In this document: piece after piece, positions 1 to 6,522 of the stretch | Position numbering within the stretch: position 1 is the first letter of the stretch | Layout of the letters: each line of letters begins with the position of its first letter | Assembly (NCBI GenBank): GCA_019509685.1 | Contig: JAEKLU010000261.1 | Coordinates: forward strand, 1 to 17,427 | DNA from: Mesorhizobium sp. | GTDB taxonomy: Bacteria > Pseudomonadota > Alphaproteobacteria > Rhizobiales > Rhizobiaceae | DNA: 17,427 nucleotides | Direction of reading: 5' to 3' | Made by a program: the position numbers and the translations under genes | Notes under the pieces: model-generated | Seen by the model: only the letters and a program-made list of their open reading frames with translations | Told to the model about the DNA's origin: nothing | Databases searched by the model: none

Positions 1-136
1 CCACCGCCTCGCCCGGCGATGGCAGCGTGGCCAGCGTGCGCGCCGAGCAATAGGCGACATAGCCGACGCCATGCACGTCGACGACGCAGGAGTCCTCGTC
101 GATCTCGTCCAGCGTGCCCTTCAGCTTGCCGATCAT
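1..136 (-). CDS. ruvA: RuvA, Holliday junction branch-migration subunit (N-terminal 45 codons, runs off the window)
   Basis: The reverse strand from the ATG at 134-136 reads [15 protein letters not shown], then a GVGYVAY stretch, which is the start of the RuvA OB-fold domain. RuvA tetramers bind four-way junctions and load the RuvB helicase; RuvC then cuts the junction. Only the first 45 codons are present because the gene leaves the window at base 1. The start lies 10 nt after the ruvC stop codon, and GGGGAC in that gap is a plausible ribosome binding site. The arrangement ruvC-ruvA is the usual operon order and implies translational coupling. Identification is secure from the N-terminus plus the neighbour. 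Confidence 0.95.
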   Translation of the reverse strand, partial: MIGKLKGTLDEIDEDSCVVDVHGVGYVAYCSARTLATLPSPGEAV

Positions 137-146
137 GAGTGTCCCC

Positions 147-656
147 TCACGCCAGCGCCGCCAGCCGGTACGCGACGCTCTGCCGGTGATGCGCGTGGCA
201 GATGGCAATGGCCAATGCGTCGGCGGCGTCGTCGCCGCTGAACACCGCCTTCGGCATCAGCACCTTGAGCATCATATGGATCTGCTTCTTTTCGCCATGA
301 CCGACGCCGATCACCGCCTTCTTGACCGCATTGGGAGCATATTCGGCGACCACCAGCCCGGCACGCGCCGGCACCAGCATGGCGATGCCGCGCGCCTGGC
401 CGAGCTTCAGCGTCGCCGTCGCGTCCTTGTTGACGAAAGTCTGCTCGACCGCGGCTTCATGCGGCATCTCCCGGTGCAGCACTTCGGCCAGCCCGTCATG
501 CAATTGGCAAAGCCTGGTCGCCAGCGACGCCTTGTCGTCGGACCGCACTGTGCCGGACGCGATGAAGCGCAACGAATTGCCGAGGCTGTCGATGATGCCC
601 CAGCCGGTGCGCCTCAGGCCCGGATCGATACCGATGATGCGAATCGCTTCCCCCAT
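147..656 (-). CDS. ruvC: RuvC, crossover junction endodeoxyribonuclease
   Basis: A 169-residue protein, normal length for RuvC. It resolves Holliday junctions by symmetric nicking in the RuvABC complex. The acidic active site is complete: D11 in IGIDPGL, E71 in AAVEQTF, and D143 and D146 in the [17 protein letters not shown] segment, matching the D-E-D-D set of E. coli RuvC. The conserved [15 protein letters not shown] segment follows E71. The start ATG at 654-656 places IGIDPG near the N-terminus as in the family. It is followed closely by ruvA. The yebC-like gene often found beside ruvC is not upstream here; instead a long palindrome and rcdA are. Confidence 0.97.
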   Translation of the reverse strand: MGEAIRIIGIDPGLRRTGWGIIDSLGNSLRFIASGTVRSDDKASLATRLCQLHDGLAEVLHREMPHEAAVEQTFVNKDATATLKLGQARGIAMLVPARAGLVVAEYAPNAVKKAVIGVGHGEKKQIHMMLKVLMPKAVFSGDDAADALAIAICHAHHRQSVAYRLAALA

Positions 657-728
657 GCGCCAAGTCTAGCCTCGGTGCACAGCGATGCCAGCGAAATGTG
701 AACAAACCAGAAACGGGCCAAGCAGGAG

Positions 729-868
729 CAGGCAGCTTCAGAATTTGGCATGATGAGCCATATAGCGTCGTTCTCGAGAACCGGAGCGGAGCGTACTTAA
801 GTACGTGAGCACCGGAAGCGCAGAAAACGGCGCTGGATGGCCATCAGGGCGAATTATCAAGCTGCCTG
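729..868. repeat. Long palindromic element, copy 1 (about 140 nt, between rcdA and ruvC)
   Basis: The arms are 729-775 and 822-868. The outermost ten bases, CAGGCAGCTT and AAGCTGCCTG, pair perfectly. Further in, GATGaGCCAT and ATGGCCATC pair, as do AGCGtCGTT and AACGgCGCT. The centre (792-805) is the perfect 14-bp palindrome CGTACTTAAGTACG, and the axis falls exactly midway at 798.5. The right arm ends one base before the rcdA stop codon (869-871), so an rcdA transcript would fold this hairpin immediately after translation ends. The middle 48 nt (776-823) recur at 2743-2790 with one mismatch. There is no T-tract, so a classic intrinsic terminator is unlikely; a 3'-end stabiliser, factor-assisted terminator or mobile palindrome are all possible. 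Confidence 0.85.
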
Positions 869-1399
869 TCAGCCGCGCGCGAAGGCGGTGTTGAGCAGCG
901 ATATCTGATCGGAAACCGGATTGGCGCGGCGGACGGTCGAGTGCGTATCGGGCATGGCGCCGCCATAGATCTCTTCGTCCATGCGGCGAACCAGCGACTG
1001 CAGGCGCAGCGAGCGGGTCACGAGATCGAGGAAATCCTTCGGCAGCTCGTTCCAGCCGAGCGCCTCGTCATGCGCCGACGCTGTGTCGAGGCGCACCTTG
1101 GATTTTTCCGACGCGACCTGGTCGCGGGTCATCTCGCCGGAATTGGCCGCCCGCTGCAGAAGCAGCCAGGACGCGACCTGCATCAGACGGGTGGTCAGCC
1201 GCATCGATTCAGCCGCGTAAAGCGTTGCTGCCGTGCGCGACAATTTCTTGGCTTCGAGCCTGCCCTTGCCGTCGAGATACTCGGCCGCCTGCTCGACCAG
1301 CCCCATGCCCTCCTGGTAGAGGGGCTTGAAGGATTGGGAGAAAACCCGGCGTTCCGCCAGTTTGATGGTTTTCGCGATGCCCTTCGAAGGCTCGTTCAT
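869..1399 (-). CDS. rcdA: RcdA-type DUF1465 protein, adaptor for regulated CtrA proteolysis
   Basis: A 176-residue soluble helical protein beginning MNEPSKGIAKTIKLAERRVF. The length and the segments YLDGKGRLEAKKLSR and TAATLYAAESMRLTTRLMQV are those of the DUF1465 family, whose Caulobacter member RcdA acts with CpdR and PopA to deliver the cell-cycle regulator CtrA to ClpXP. The start at 1397-1399 was chosen because AGGGGC lies just upstream and because the family starts near this point; an ATG eight codons earlier is less well supported. A TTAA-N7-TTAAC box lies about 116 nt upstream and a GATTC (GANTC, the CcrM methylation motif) at 1427-1431. That fits cell-cycle control, although binding is inferred. 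The acidic, variable C-terminus ends at the edge of the long palindrome. Confidence 0.85.
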   Translation of the reverse strand: MNEPSKGIAKTIKLAERRVFSQSFKPLYQEGMGLVEQAAEYLDGKGRLEAKKLSRTAATLYAAESMRLTTRLMQVASWLLLQRAANSGEMTRDQVASEKSKVRLDTASAHDEALGWNELPKDFLDLVTRSLRLQSLVRRMDEEIYGGAMPDTHSTVRRANPVSDQISLLNTAFARG

Positions 1400-1514
1400 C
1401 GATATGCCCCTGCACTGCCGCAAGCCGATTCGGCAATACTTACCGATACCGACCGCACCCTAAATGACTGAGGCTTGAAAATGCGCTTCGACGCCCATGA
1501 AGGCAAGCGCATGT

Positions 1515-1530
1515 TTAACAAACGGTTAAC
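1515..1530. promoter_or_regulatory. CtrA-type box upstream of rcdA
   Basis: The plus strand reads TTAACAAACGGTTAAC, an exact match to the TTAA-N7-TTAA(C) consensus of CtrA sites in alphaproteobacteria. It lies 116 nt upstream of the rcdA start codon, in the only plausible rcdA promoter region, and just downstream of the terminator of the candidate small RNA. CtrA is known to control rcdA in Caulobacter; the link here is inference from the match and position. Confidence 0.6.
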
Positions 1531-1562
1531 GCCGGTAGGCGTCCCCTGTCCCGGTTGGGGAC

Positions 1563-1591
1563 AAAAAAAGAGCCGCGGATAAGGCGGCTCT
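1563..1591 (-). terminator. Intrinsic terminator ending the candidate small RNA
   Basis: On the minus strand an 8-bp stem (AGAGCCGC with GCGGCTCT, 1584-1591 and 1569-1576) with a 7-nt loop is followed at once by seven T residues (A's at 1563-1569 on the plus strand). This is a textbook Rho-independent terminator. No coding gene ends here, which points to a short non-coding transcript from the minus strand. Confidence 0.85.
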
Positions 1592-1662
1592 CAGGAGTTT
1601 AACAGGGAGGCGTCAAACAAAGTGGCTCCAACCACTCGGTAAGAATCCAGCAAAACTGGATG
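1563..1662 (-). ncRNA. Candidate trans-acting small RNA, about 100 nt, three hairpins
   Basis: Read on the minus strand, a TACTAT -10-like element (1671-1666) is followed by hairpin 1 (ATCCAG/CTGGAT, 1645-1661), hairpin 2 (AGTGG/CCACT, 1621-1636) and the terminator hairpin with U-tract (1563-1591). The linker between hairpins 2 and 3 is unpaired and contains GCCTCCCT and AACTCCTGA, both able to pair with Shine-Dalgarno sequences. No credible open frame fits. An exact TTAA-N7-TTAA box (1686-1701) overlaps the -35 position, the usual arrangement at CtrA-activated promoters. Size, three-hairpin shape and cell-cycle context recall the alpha-rhizobial sRNA EcpR1, but I cannot establish identity. 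The 5' end is uncertain by about 6 nt. Confidence 0.5.
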
Positions 1663-1685
1663 CACATAGTAAACGCCTGTAAAGC

Positions 1686-1701
1686 TTAATGAACCCTTAA
1701 C
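1686..1701. promoter_or_regulatory. Second CtrA-type box, over the putative sRNA promoter
   Basis: The plus strand reads TTAATGAACCCTTAAC, again an exact TTAA-N7-TTAAC. On the minus strand it covers the -35 position of a promoter whose -10 (TACTAT) lies at 1666-1671. The -35 hexamer itself is poor (around TTCATT), as expected of an activator-dependent promoter. It is 171 nt from the first box. Confidence 0.55.
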
Positions 1702-2108
1702 GGCACGGATATTTCTTGATCTACAGCTGCCCTCCGTGCCGCATCGGCACGACCGATCCCCAAGACTAATCCGTCAGCTTGCGCACCGCCGGCAAGGAAA
1801 TGAAGGCGAACAGCAGGATTCCAGCGTGAAACCCGATGGGCTGCCCTCGGTGGTTGCCGCGGACTGGTCCCGGTAAGGCCGCGAAAATGGTCAAATGCCG
1901 ACACGGCGTCTGGCCCGGCAAATGCCGGGAATTCTGCAATGTGGCCATAGGCTTGGCAGGCATAGGCGCGGAAAACCGGCGGATCCGTCGCTGTAACAAA
2001 GCAATGCTCATGCGACATCCCTTCGATACATGCAGGGAGATAATCCACCCTCCTTCGGAAGCAGACGCGCAGGCAGCGTCACCCGACAACGACGCACAAG
2101 GAGCGGCA
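1702..2108. other. Intergenic stretch without a supported gene
   Basis: About 400 nt between the second CtrA-type box and the DUF2269 gene. On the minus strand a short frame could start at 2011 or 2018 behind AAGGGA-like ribosome sites. The frame ending at 1766 finishes with a hydrophobic tail GFHAGILLFAFISLPAVRKL that looks like the end of a membrane protein, but the rest of it is low-complexity and I recognise no family. It may be a decayed gene. The only clear signal is the AAGGAG ribosome site of the next gene at 2097-2102. Confidence 0.4.
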
Positions 2109-2660
2109 ATGGACTGGTACTCGATCGTCAAATTTCTCCACATCGTCTCGGCCACCCTGTGGGTCGGCGGCGGCTTCGTCCTGTTCCTGCTCGGCGTGCT
2201 CGCCGAGCGCGCCGGCAACATCGAGGACAAGCTGCAGGCGATACGCGCCAGCGGTCAGCTCGGCGGCAGGTTCTTCGCGCCGCTGTCCATGCTGACCCTG
2301 ATCTTCGGCCTGATCATGTGCGGCTTCTGGGTCGGCTTTTCCGAACTGTGGATCGTCATCGGCCTCGTCGGCTACGCCACGACCTTCTCGATCGGCATGT
2401 TCATCTTCAAGCCGACCGGCGAACGCATGGGCGCCATGATCGCCAAGGACGGTATGACGCCTTCTGTGCTCGGCACAGGCCAGCGCATGATGAACTGGGC
2501 GCGCCTCGATTATGCGGTGATGCTGGCGATCATCGCCGACATGGTGCTGAAGCCGACCTCGCACGACATCGGCATCCTCGCCGGCATGGCGATGGTGATC
2601 GTGCTCGGTGCCGCGCTCGCCTTCGGCGGCAGCCGCCAGTTGGTGCCAAACGCTGCCTGA
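2109..2660 (+). CDS. DUF2269-family integral membrane protein
   Basis: A 183-residue protein with four predicted membrane spans: roughly residues 5-30, 57-75, 80-100 and 135-175, the last probably two spans. The first contains the family-typical LHIVSATLWVGGGF, with His11 inside the membrane, as in DUF2269 and related four-helix proteins resembling CopD or cytochrome b subunits. A short helical loop (about 101-133) ends in RMMNWARLDYAVML. The ATG at 2109 has AAGGAG 6 nt upstream, which rules out the longer open frame starting at 1836. The cellular role of the family is not established; heme or metal-related redox transport is only a guess from the His position. It converges on the TauE gene with the second long palindrome in between. 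Confidence 0.8.
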   Translation: MDWYSIVKFLHIVSATLWVGGGFVLFLLGVLAERAGNIEDKLQAIRASGQLGGRFFAPLSMLTLIFGLIMCGFWVGFSELWIVIGLVGYATTFSIGMFIFKPTGERMGAMIAKDGMTPSVLGTGQRMMNWARLDYAVMLAIIADMVLKPTSHDIGILAGMAMVIVLGAALAFGGSRQLVPNAA

Positions 2661-2695
2661 CCGCAGACATGGGCGACCATGCGCCGCCCGCGCCA

Positions 2696-2836
2696 AGGCG
2701 TGTTGAGATTGAGGTTAGGCCGTGCCGAAAATGACGGGGTCAGAGAACCGGAGCGGAGCGTACTTAAGGACGTGAGCACCGGAAGCGCAGGAACCCGTTA
2801 TTTGCAGGCCGGCATCACCTGGATATCGACACGCCT
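2696..2836. repeat. Long palindromic element, copy 2 (about 141 nt, between DUF2269 and tauE-like genes)
   Basis: The arms are 2696-2742 and 2791-2836. The outer AGGCGTGT (2696-2703) pairs with ACACGCCT (2829-2836), then AGGT with ACCT, GGCC with GGCC, and AAATgACGGGgTC with GAACCCGTTATTT. The 48-nt core (2743-2790) differs from copy 1 only at the base after TACTTAAG (G here, T in copy 1), which breaks the central palindrome slightly. The right arm runs into the stop codon of the minus-strand permease (2835-2837), and the left arm begins 35 nt after the DUF2269 stop. A hairpin here could end or protect both converging transcripts. No T-tract is present. Confidence 0.8.
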
Positions 2837-3605
2837 ACATCAGGCCGGCAATGCCGTCCCACAACAGCTTGACCGCGACCACCGCCACCGTTGCATAGGT
2901 AAAGGGATAAAAGACCTCCGGCCGCATGCGGCGCACCAGCCAGGCGCCGGCAACGGTGGAGAGCGGCGCCAGCGGCATCAGCACGGCCGAGGCCGTAAGG
3001 TTTGCGGTGTCGAACTGACCGAGCGCGAAATAGGGGATCAGCTTCAGCGCATTGGTCGCGGCAAAGAAGACCGCCGCCGTCCCCGACAGCACTTTCGGGT
3101 CGAGCCGGATCGGCAGCGCGTAGACCTGGAAGGGCGGGCCGCCGACATGGGCGACGAAGCTGGTGAAGCCGGCGACAATGCCCCAGAGGGCGGCAGCCAT
3201 ACGGTTCGGCGCCGCCGCGTGATCGGCGCCGTGGCGGACCTGCAGATAGATCCAGCGGGCGACGAAGATCAGTGCGACCGCGCCGACGATCAGCCGCACC
3301 ATTTCCTCGGTGACGAGAGCCGCCGTCAGCCAGCCGAGCCCGATGCCGATGACGGCGCCCGGCATCATGTCGACCAGCATCTTGCGGTCATAGACGCCCC
3401 ACCACGTCCACACCGAAACGATGTCCATCAGGCAAAGGATCGGCAGCAGGATCGCCGCCGCCTGCACCGGCGGAATGGTCAACGCCATCAGCGGCACGCC
3501 GACAAAGCCGACAGCGCCGCCGAAGCCGCCCTTCGACAGGCCGACGAGAATGACCGCCGGAATGGCGGCGGCATAAAACCAGGGATCGCTGAGCAGGCCC
3601 GACAT
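2835..3605 (-). CDS. TauE/SafE family permease (putative sulfite or organosulfonate exporter)
   Basis: A 256-residue polytopic protein of usual size for the TauE/SafE (DUF81) family, with about eight membrane spans in two repeats. The first repeat carries the hallmark ILVGLSKGGFGGAVGFVGVP near the N-terminus. The second repeat carries AGFTSFVAHVGGPPFQVYAL, also conserved. Members export sulfite, sulfoacetate or related anions; the substrate cannot be read from sequence. I chose the ATG at 3605 (MSGLLSDPWF) because the first helix begins straight after it. The frame stays open to 3707, and an ATG at 3665 (MAWLPPF) would add a hydrophilic leader; neither has a convincing ribosome site. It is transcribed divergently from the acetyltransferase. 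Confidence 0.85.
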   Translation of the reverse strand: MSGLLSDPWFYAAAIPAVILVGLSKGGFGGAVGFVGVPLMALTIPPVQAAAILLPILCLMDIVSVWTWWGVYDRKMLVDMMPGAVIGIGLGWLTAALVTEEMVRLIVGAVALIFVARWIYLQVRHGADHAAAPNRMAAALWGIVAGFTSFVAHVGGPPFQVYALPIRLDPKVLSGTAAVFFAATNALKLIPYFALGQFDTANLTASAVLMPLAPLSTVAGAWLVRRMRPEVFYPFTYATVAVVAVKLLWDGIAGLM

Positions 3606-3784
3606 TGGGAAAGGTTTGAAAACCTGGCTTTGGGAAAGAGTTTGGAAAGGCGGGAGCCAAGCCATAGCGCAGAATACAGCCAGTGGGATAGTCATGAATG
3701 GCGGCATCGGCTATGCCGGCCCAACATCGACAAACGGCCGCGCCGCAGCCATCGCCAGCCGGGCCGCTACCAACGAGGTCTGCA

Positions 3785-4243
3785 ATGAGCATCATCAGCA
3801 TTCGCCGTGCCCGCGAAGCCGATGTCGCGGCCATTGTCGCCATGCTGGCCGACGACGAGCTTGGCCGCGCCCGCGAGGACGCCGGCACACCGCTGGCGCA
3901 GGCCTATCTGGACGCCTTCGCGCAGATCGACGCCGACCCGAACCAGCTGTTGGCGGTGATGACGGATGGTGACGATGTCATCGGCACCTTGCAGATCAGC
4001 TTTCTCACCGGACTGTCGCTGCGCGGCGCCCGGCGCGGCCAGATCGAGGCCGTGCGTGTCGCGGCGCACCGGCGCAGCGAAGGGCTCGGGCAGCGCCTGT
4101 TCGAATGGGCGATCGAGACATGCCGCGAGCGCGGTTGCCGTGTCGCCCAGCTGACGACCGACAAGACCCGCCTCGACGCGCACCGCTTCTATGATCGGCT
4201 CGGCTTCAAGGCCAGCCACGTCGGCTACAAGCTGCAGCTTTAG
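3785..4243 (+). CDS. GNAT-family N-acetyltransferase
   Basis: A 152-residue single-domain GNAT protein. After ISIRRAREADVAAIVAML (first strand and helix) comes the acetyl-CoA binding motif A, IEAVRVAAHRRSEGLGQRLF (residues 87-106), with the pyrophosphate loop RSEGLG. Motif B follows at the C-terminus, AHRFYDRLGFKASHVGYKL, with the Tyr that commonly acts as general acid. It transfers acetyl from acetyl-CoA to an unknown amine; many close relatives act on small molecules or antibiotics, but no substrate can be assigned. GAGG lies 8 nt before the ATG. An upstream in-frame extension to 3698 exists but precedes the domain and lacks support. Confidence 0.88.
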   Translation: MSIISIRRAREADVAAIVAMLADDELGRAREDAGTPLAQAYLDAFAQIDADPNQLLAVMTDGDDVIGTLQISFLTGLSLRGARRGQIEAVRVAAHRRSEGLGQRLFEWAIETCRERGCRVAQLTTDKTRLDAHRFYDRLGFKASHVGYKLQL

Positions 4244-4273
4244 GGCAATTCCAGGCCCGGCGGCCGACCGTTG

Positions 4274-5002
4274 CTATCGCCGCGCCTGGACGAGCAGAAA
4301 CATCGGCCGCTCCAGCTCTTCGGCCAGTTCCGGCCTGGCGGCGATCTGCGCCTTGGTCGGGCAGAATTCCTCGACATGTCCAATGACGAACCCGGCCTCG
4401 ATCAGGAGGTTCAACGTCGTCCCAAGGGTGCGGTGATGCTTCACCACGCCCTTGGCGAACCAGTCGGTGGAGCGCGGCCCCTCGACGAGATATCGATCGA
4501 CGGGCCAGGTCTTGCGGCCGGCGGTGTCGATGGACCATCCCGGCTGAGTTGGAGCCATATAGATCGGGTGCTCCGTCGAGAACACGAAGGTGCCGCCGGG
4601 AACCAGAGCTTGGTGGACCGTCGCGAACAACCGCGCGGCATCGCTGACATAGTGCAGGGCGAGCGAACTGTAGGCGAGGTCGAAACACGCCTTTGGCAGG
4701 CTGAGTTCGTCGAGATCGGCGCGCTCATAGGTGATCGCGGCATCAGTGCTTTCGGCGCGGGCCCGCGCAAGCATCTTTTCCGACAGGTCGAGGCCGAGCA
4801 CTTGCCTGGCTCCATGCGCCCGCGCCCAGCGGCAGAACCAGCCGAACCCGCAGCCGAGATCGATGATGCTCAGGCCACTGACATCCGGCAGCATCGCGCG
4901 CAGCGCCGGCCATTCCGGCGCGCCGTCCAGGCCCTCGACCGAACGGTCGAGACGGCTATAGCCTTCAAAGAAATCGATTTGGTCGTAGATGTTCTGTGCC
5001 AT
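4274..5002 (-). CDS. Class I SAM-dependent methyltransferase
   Basis: A 242-residue protein with a Rossmann-fold methyltransferase core: motif I IIDLGCGFGWF (46-56), acidic residue D72 in LGLDLSEKML that binds the SAM ribose, the D97 region in YERADLDEL, and motif IV FDLAYSSLALHYV followed by LVPGGTFVFSTEHP. This resembles the UbiE/BioC-type Methyltransf_11 or _25 group. The N-terminal MAQNIYDQIDFFEGYSRLDR caps the active site and is typical of a small-molecule enzyme of unknown substrate. The start at 5000-5002 fits the family; the frame remains open to 5101. It converges on the acetyltransferase (30 nt between stops) and is divergent from the PH-domain gene. Confidence 0.85.
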   Translation of the reverse strand: MAQNIYDQIDFFEGYSRLDRSVEGLDGAPEWPALRAMLPDVSGLSIIDLGCGFGWFCRWARAHGARQVLGLDLSEKMLARARAESTDAAITYERADLDELSLPKACFDLAYSSLALHYVSDAARLFATVHQALVPGGTFVFSTEHPIYMAPTQPGWSIDTAGRKTWPVDRYLVEGPRSTDWFAKGVVKHHRTLGTTLNLLIEAGFVIGHVEEFCPTKAQIAARPELAEELERPMFLLVQARR

Positions 5003-5139
5003 GTGTCTGCCCTGCCGTCGCGCCTGCTCCATAGATTGGATGCCATGTGCGTATGACAACGGCGAGCCGAATATTTGTATTGTCGTCAAAACATCACCCA
5101 TGCGATGAATGACCCTGCGGAAAGCGGTGGGCGACAGCG

Positions 5140-5700
5140 GTGGAAAATATCTCGTTTCAAGGTCGGCTGTTGCCGCATGAACGCATTTTGTGGAGTGGCA
5201 TGCCCACGCAGGGATTGCTTCTCTCGAGCCGCGACCTGTTCCTGATACCTTTCAGCCTGCTTTGGTGCGGCTTCGCGATTTTCTGGACTTACTCTGCAAC
5301 GAGACAAGGAGCACCGTTGTTCTTTGATGCCTGGGGCGCGATGTTCGTCTGCATCGGGTTCTTCATGGTCTTCGGCAGGTTCATCGTCGATGCATGGCTG
5401 CGGCGGCGCATATATTATGCCGTTACGAACGAACGCATCCTGATCATGCGACTGGCCCCCTCCGCCAACTTCACATCGATCGACCTCGACCGCATTCCCG
5501 ATGTTCAGTTGACGGGCGAAACGGCGACAAGAGGCACGTTACGGTTCGGGGCGGCTGCTTCAGGGTATGCATTCTCCGGATCGTCGAGGATGACCGGATG
5601 GTTTCCATCTCTCGATCCGGTCCCGCAATTCATCGGCATCCAGGACCCGCGGCGCGTGTTTGATCTTGTCATGAAGACCAGGCGCGCCGACACCCGTTAA
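5140..5700 (+). CDS. Bacterial PH-domain (bPH2-like) membrane protein
   Basis: A 186-residue protein. Residues 1-30 (LLPHERILWSGMPTQGLLLS) are the usual lead-in of these proteins, two membrane spans follow (about 33-54 and 64-84), and then IYYAVTNERILIMR (91-104) starts the bacterial PH domain, a stretch shared by the DUF304/YdbT-like group. The rest (SIDLDRIPDVQL, then GTLRFG) forms the beta-sandwich. The domain probably lies on the cytoplasmic face; function is unknown. The start is GTG at 5140, chosen because the frame reads straight into the family motif; the ribosome site is weak. The stop is followed by a small palindromic repeat. Confidence 0.75.
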   Translation: MENISFQGRLLPHERILWSGMPTQGLLLSSRDLFLIPFSLLWCGFAIFWTYSATRQGAPLFFDAWGAMFVCIGFFMVFGRFIVDAWLRRRIYYAVTNERILIMRLAPSANFTSIDLDRIPDVQLTGETATRGTLRFGAAASGYAFSGSSRMTGWFPSLDPVPQFIGIQDPRRVFDLVMKTRRADTR

Positions 5701-5723
5701 GAACGATCGACGCCGCTGCCTGA

Positions 5724-5768
5724 GCATGTCTCCCGAAAGTGCGCAGCGGTTTCGGGACAAAGACATGC
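5724..5768. repeat. Short palindromic repeat, copy 1 (Rhizobiales intergenic type)
   Basis: Outer arms GCATGTCT and AGACATGC pair perfectly; inner arms CCCGAAA and TTTCGGG (5732-5738, 5750-5756) pair around a loop containing GTGCGCAGCGG. The layout and the GAAAgtg/cggTTTC centre are shared with the elements at 10375, 12111 and 16700. It lies between the PH-domain gene and the ThiE-like gene. Confidence 0.7.
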
Positions 5769-5873
5769 CTGGAACCAAACCTGAAGCCCCGCCTGTTCAA
5801 GCGGACGCCTTTGCTCTATGCCGCAATGCAACCATCTTCGCCCCGCATAGGCGAAAACCGGGATCGAAGGCCA

Positions 5874-6521
5874 ATGAACGAAGCAAATCCGCCGAACCGC
5901 TGCCGCATCGTGCTGATCGCGCCGCCGCTTACGCCGGCGGAGCAGATTTGCGCCGCCTTCGAAGGCGGCGACGTCGCTTCGCTGATCCTGCCGGACAACG
6001 GCATGGATGACGCTTCCTTCCAGGCCTTTGCCGAAAGGATCGTGCCGATCGCGCAAGCCGCCGGCATCGCCGTCATCATCGCCGGCGACAGCCGTGTTGC
6101 CGGTCGCGTTCAAGCTGACGGCATCCATGTCGAGGCCGGCCGCAAGGAGCTTGCCGAGACGATCGAGCGCGTGGCCGGCAAAATGATGGTCGGCGTGGGC
6201 GGCGCCAAGACCCGCGACGAAGCGCTCGGGCTCGGCGAGGAGCGGCCCGACTATATGTTCTTCGGCCGCTTCGGCTATGACAACAAACCGGAGCCGCATC
6301 ACCGCAACCTGTCGCTGGGTGAGTGGTGGGCCGAGATGATTTCTCTTCCCTGCATCGTCATGGCCGGATCGGAGCTTGCCTCCGTGGAAACCGTAGCCGC
6401 GACCGGGGCCGAGTTCGTGGCGCTGTCCAGCGCCGTCTTTGCCGACGGACGCGACCCACGCGCGGCGGTTGCCGCCGCCAATGCACTGCTCGACGAAACC
6501 GCGCCGCGCTTCGAGGACTGA
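5874..6521 (+). CDS. ThiE/TenI-like TIM-barrel protein, probably degenerate thiamine phosphate synthase
   Basis: A 215-residue protein aligning by eye with thiamine phosphate synthase (ThiE) and TenI along its length: RIVLIAPPL at the first strand, DGIHVEAGRKEL in place of the GVHLGQ.D motif, MMVGVGGAKTRDEAL in place of the G.S.H segment, then DYMFFGRFGYDNKPE where ThiE has DY.G.GP.F.T.TK. Several substrate and pyrophosphate contacts of genuine ThiE are therefore replaced, so true synthase activity is doubtful; database labels of relatives as ThiE may be generous. The start at 5874 has GGATCGAAGG upstream; the open frame before it runs through a palindromic repeat. The Sel1 gene starts 1 nt after its stop, implying one operon. 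Confidence 0.65.
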   Translation: MNEANPPNRCRIVLIAPPLTPAEQICAAFEGGDVASLILPDNGMDDASFQAFAERIVPIAQAAGIAVIIAGDSRVAGRVQADGIHVEAGRKELAETIERVAGKMMVGVGGAKTRDEALGLGEERPDYMFFGRFGYDNKPEPHHRNLSLGEWWAEMISLPCIVMAGSELASVETVAATGAEFVALSSAVFADGRDPRAAVAAANALLDETAPRFED

Positions 6522-6522
6522 C

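Noticed and set aside
2679..3788. Long plus-strand open frame (369 codons) across the TauE-like gene
   Set aside because: It is the antisense of the permease, rich in Arg, His, Asp and Gln with no domain; the G/C third-position bias of the real gene keeps the opposite frame open.
4244..4262. GGGCAATTCCAGG after the acetyltransferase, resembling one arm of the short palindromic repeat
   Set aside because: Only about 11 bases match and no second arm follows, so it may be chance.
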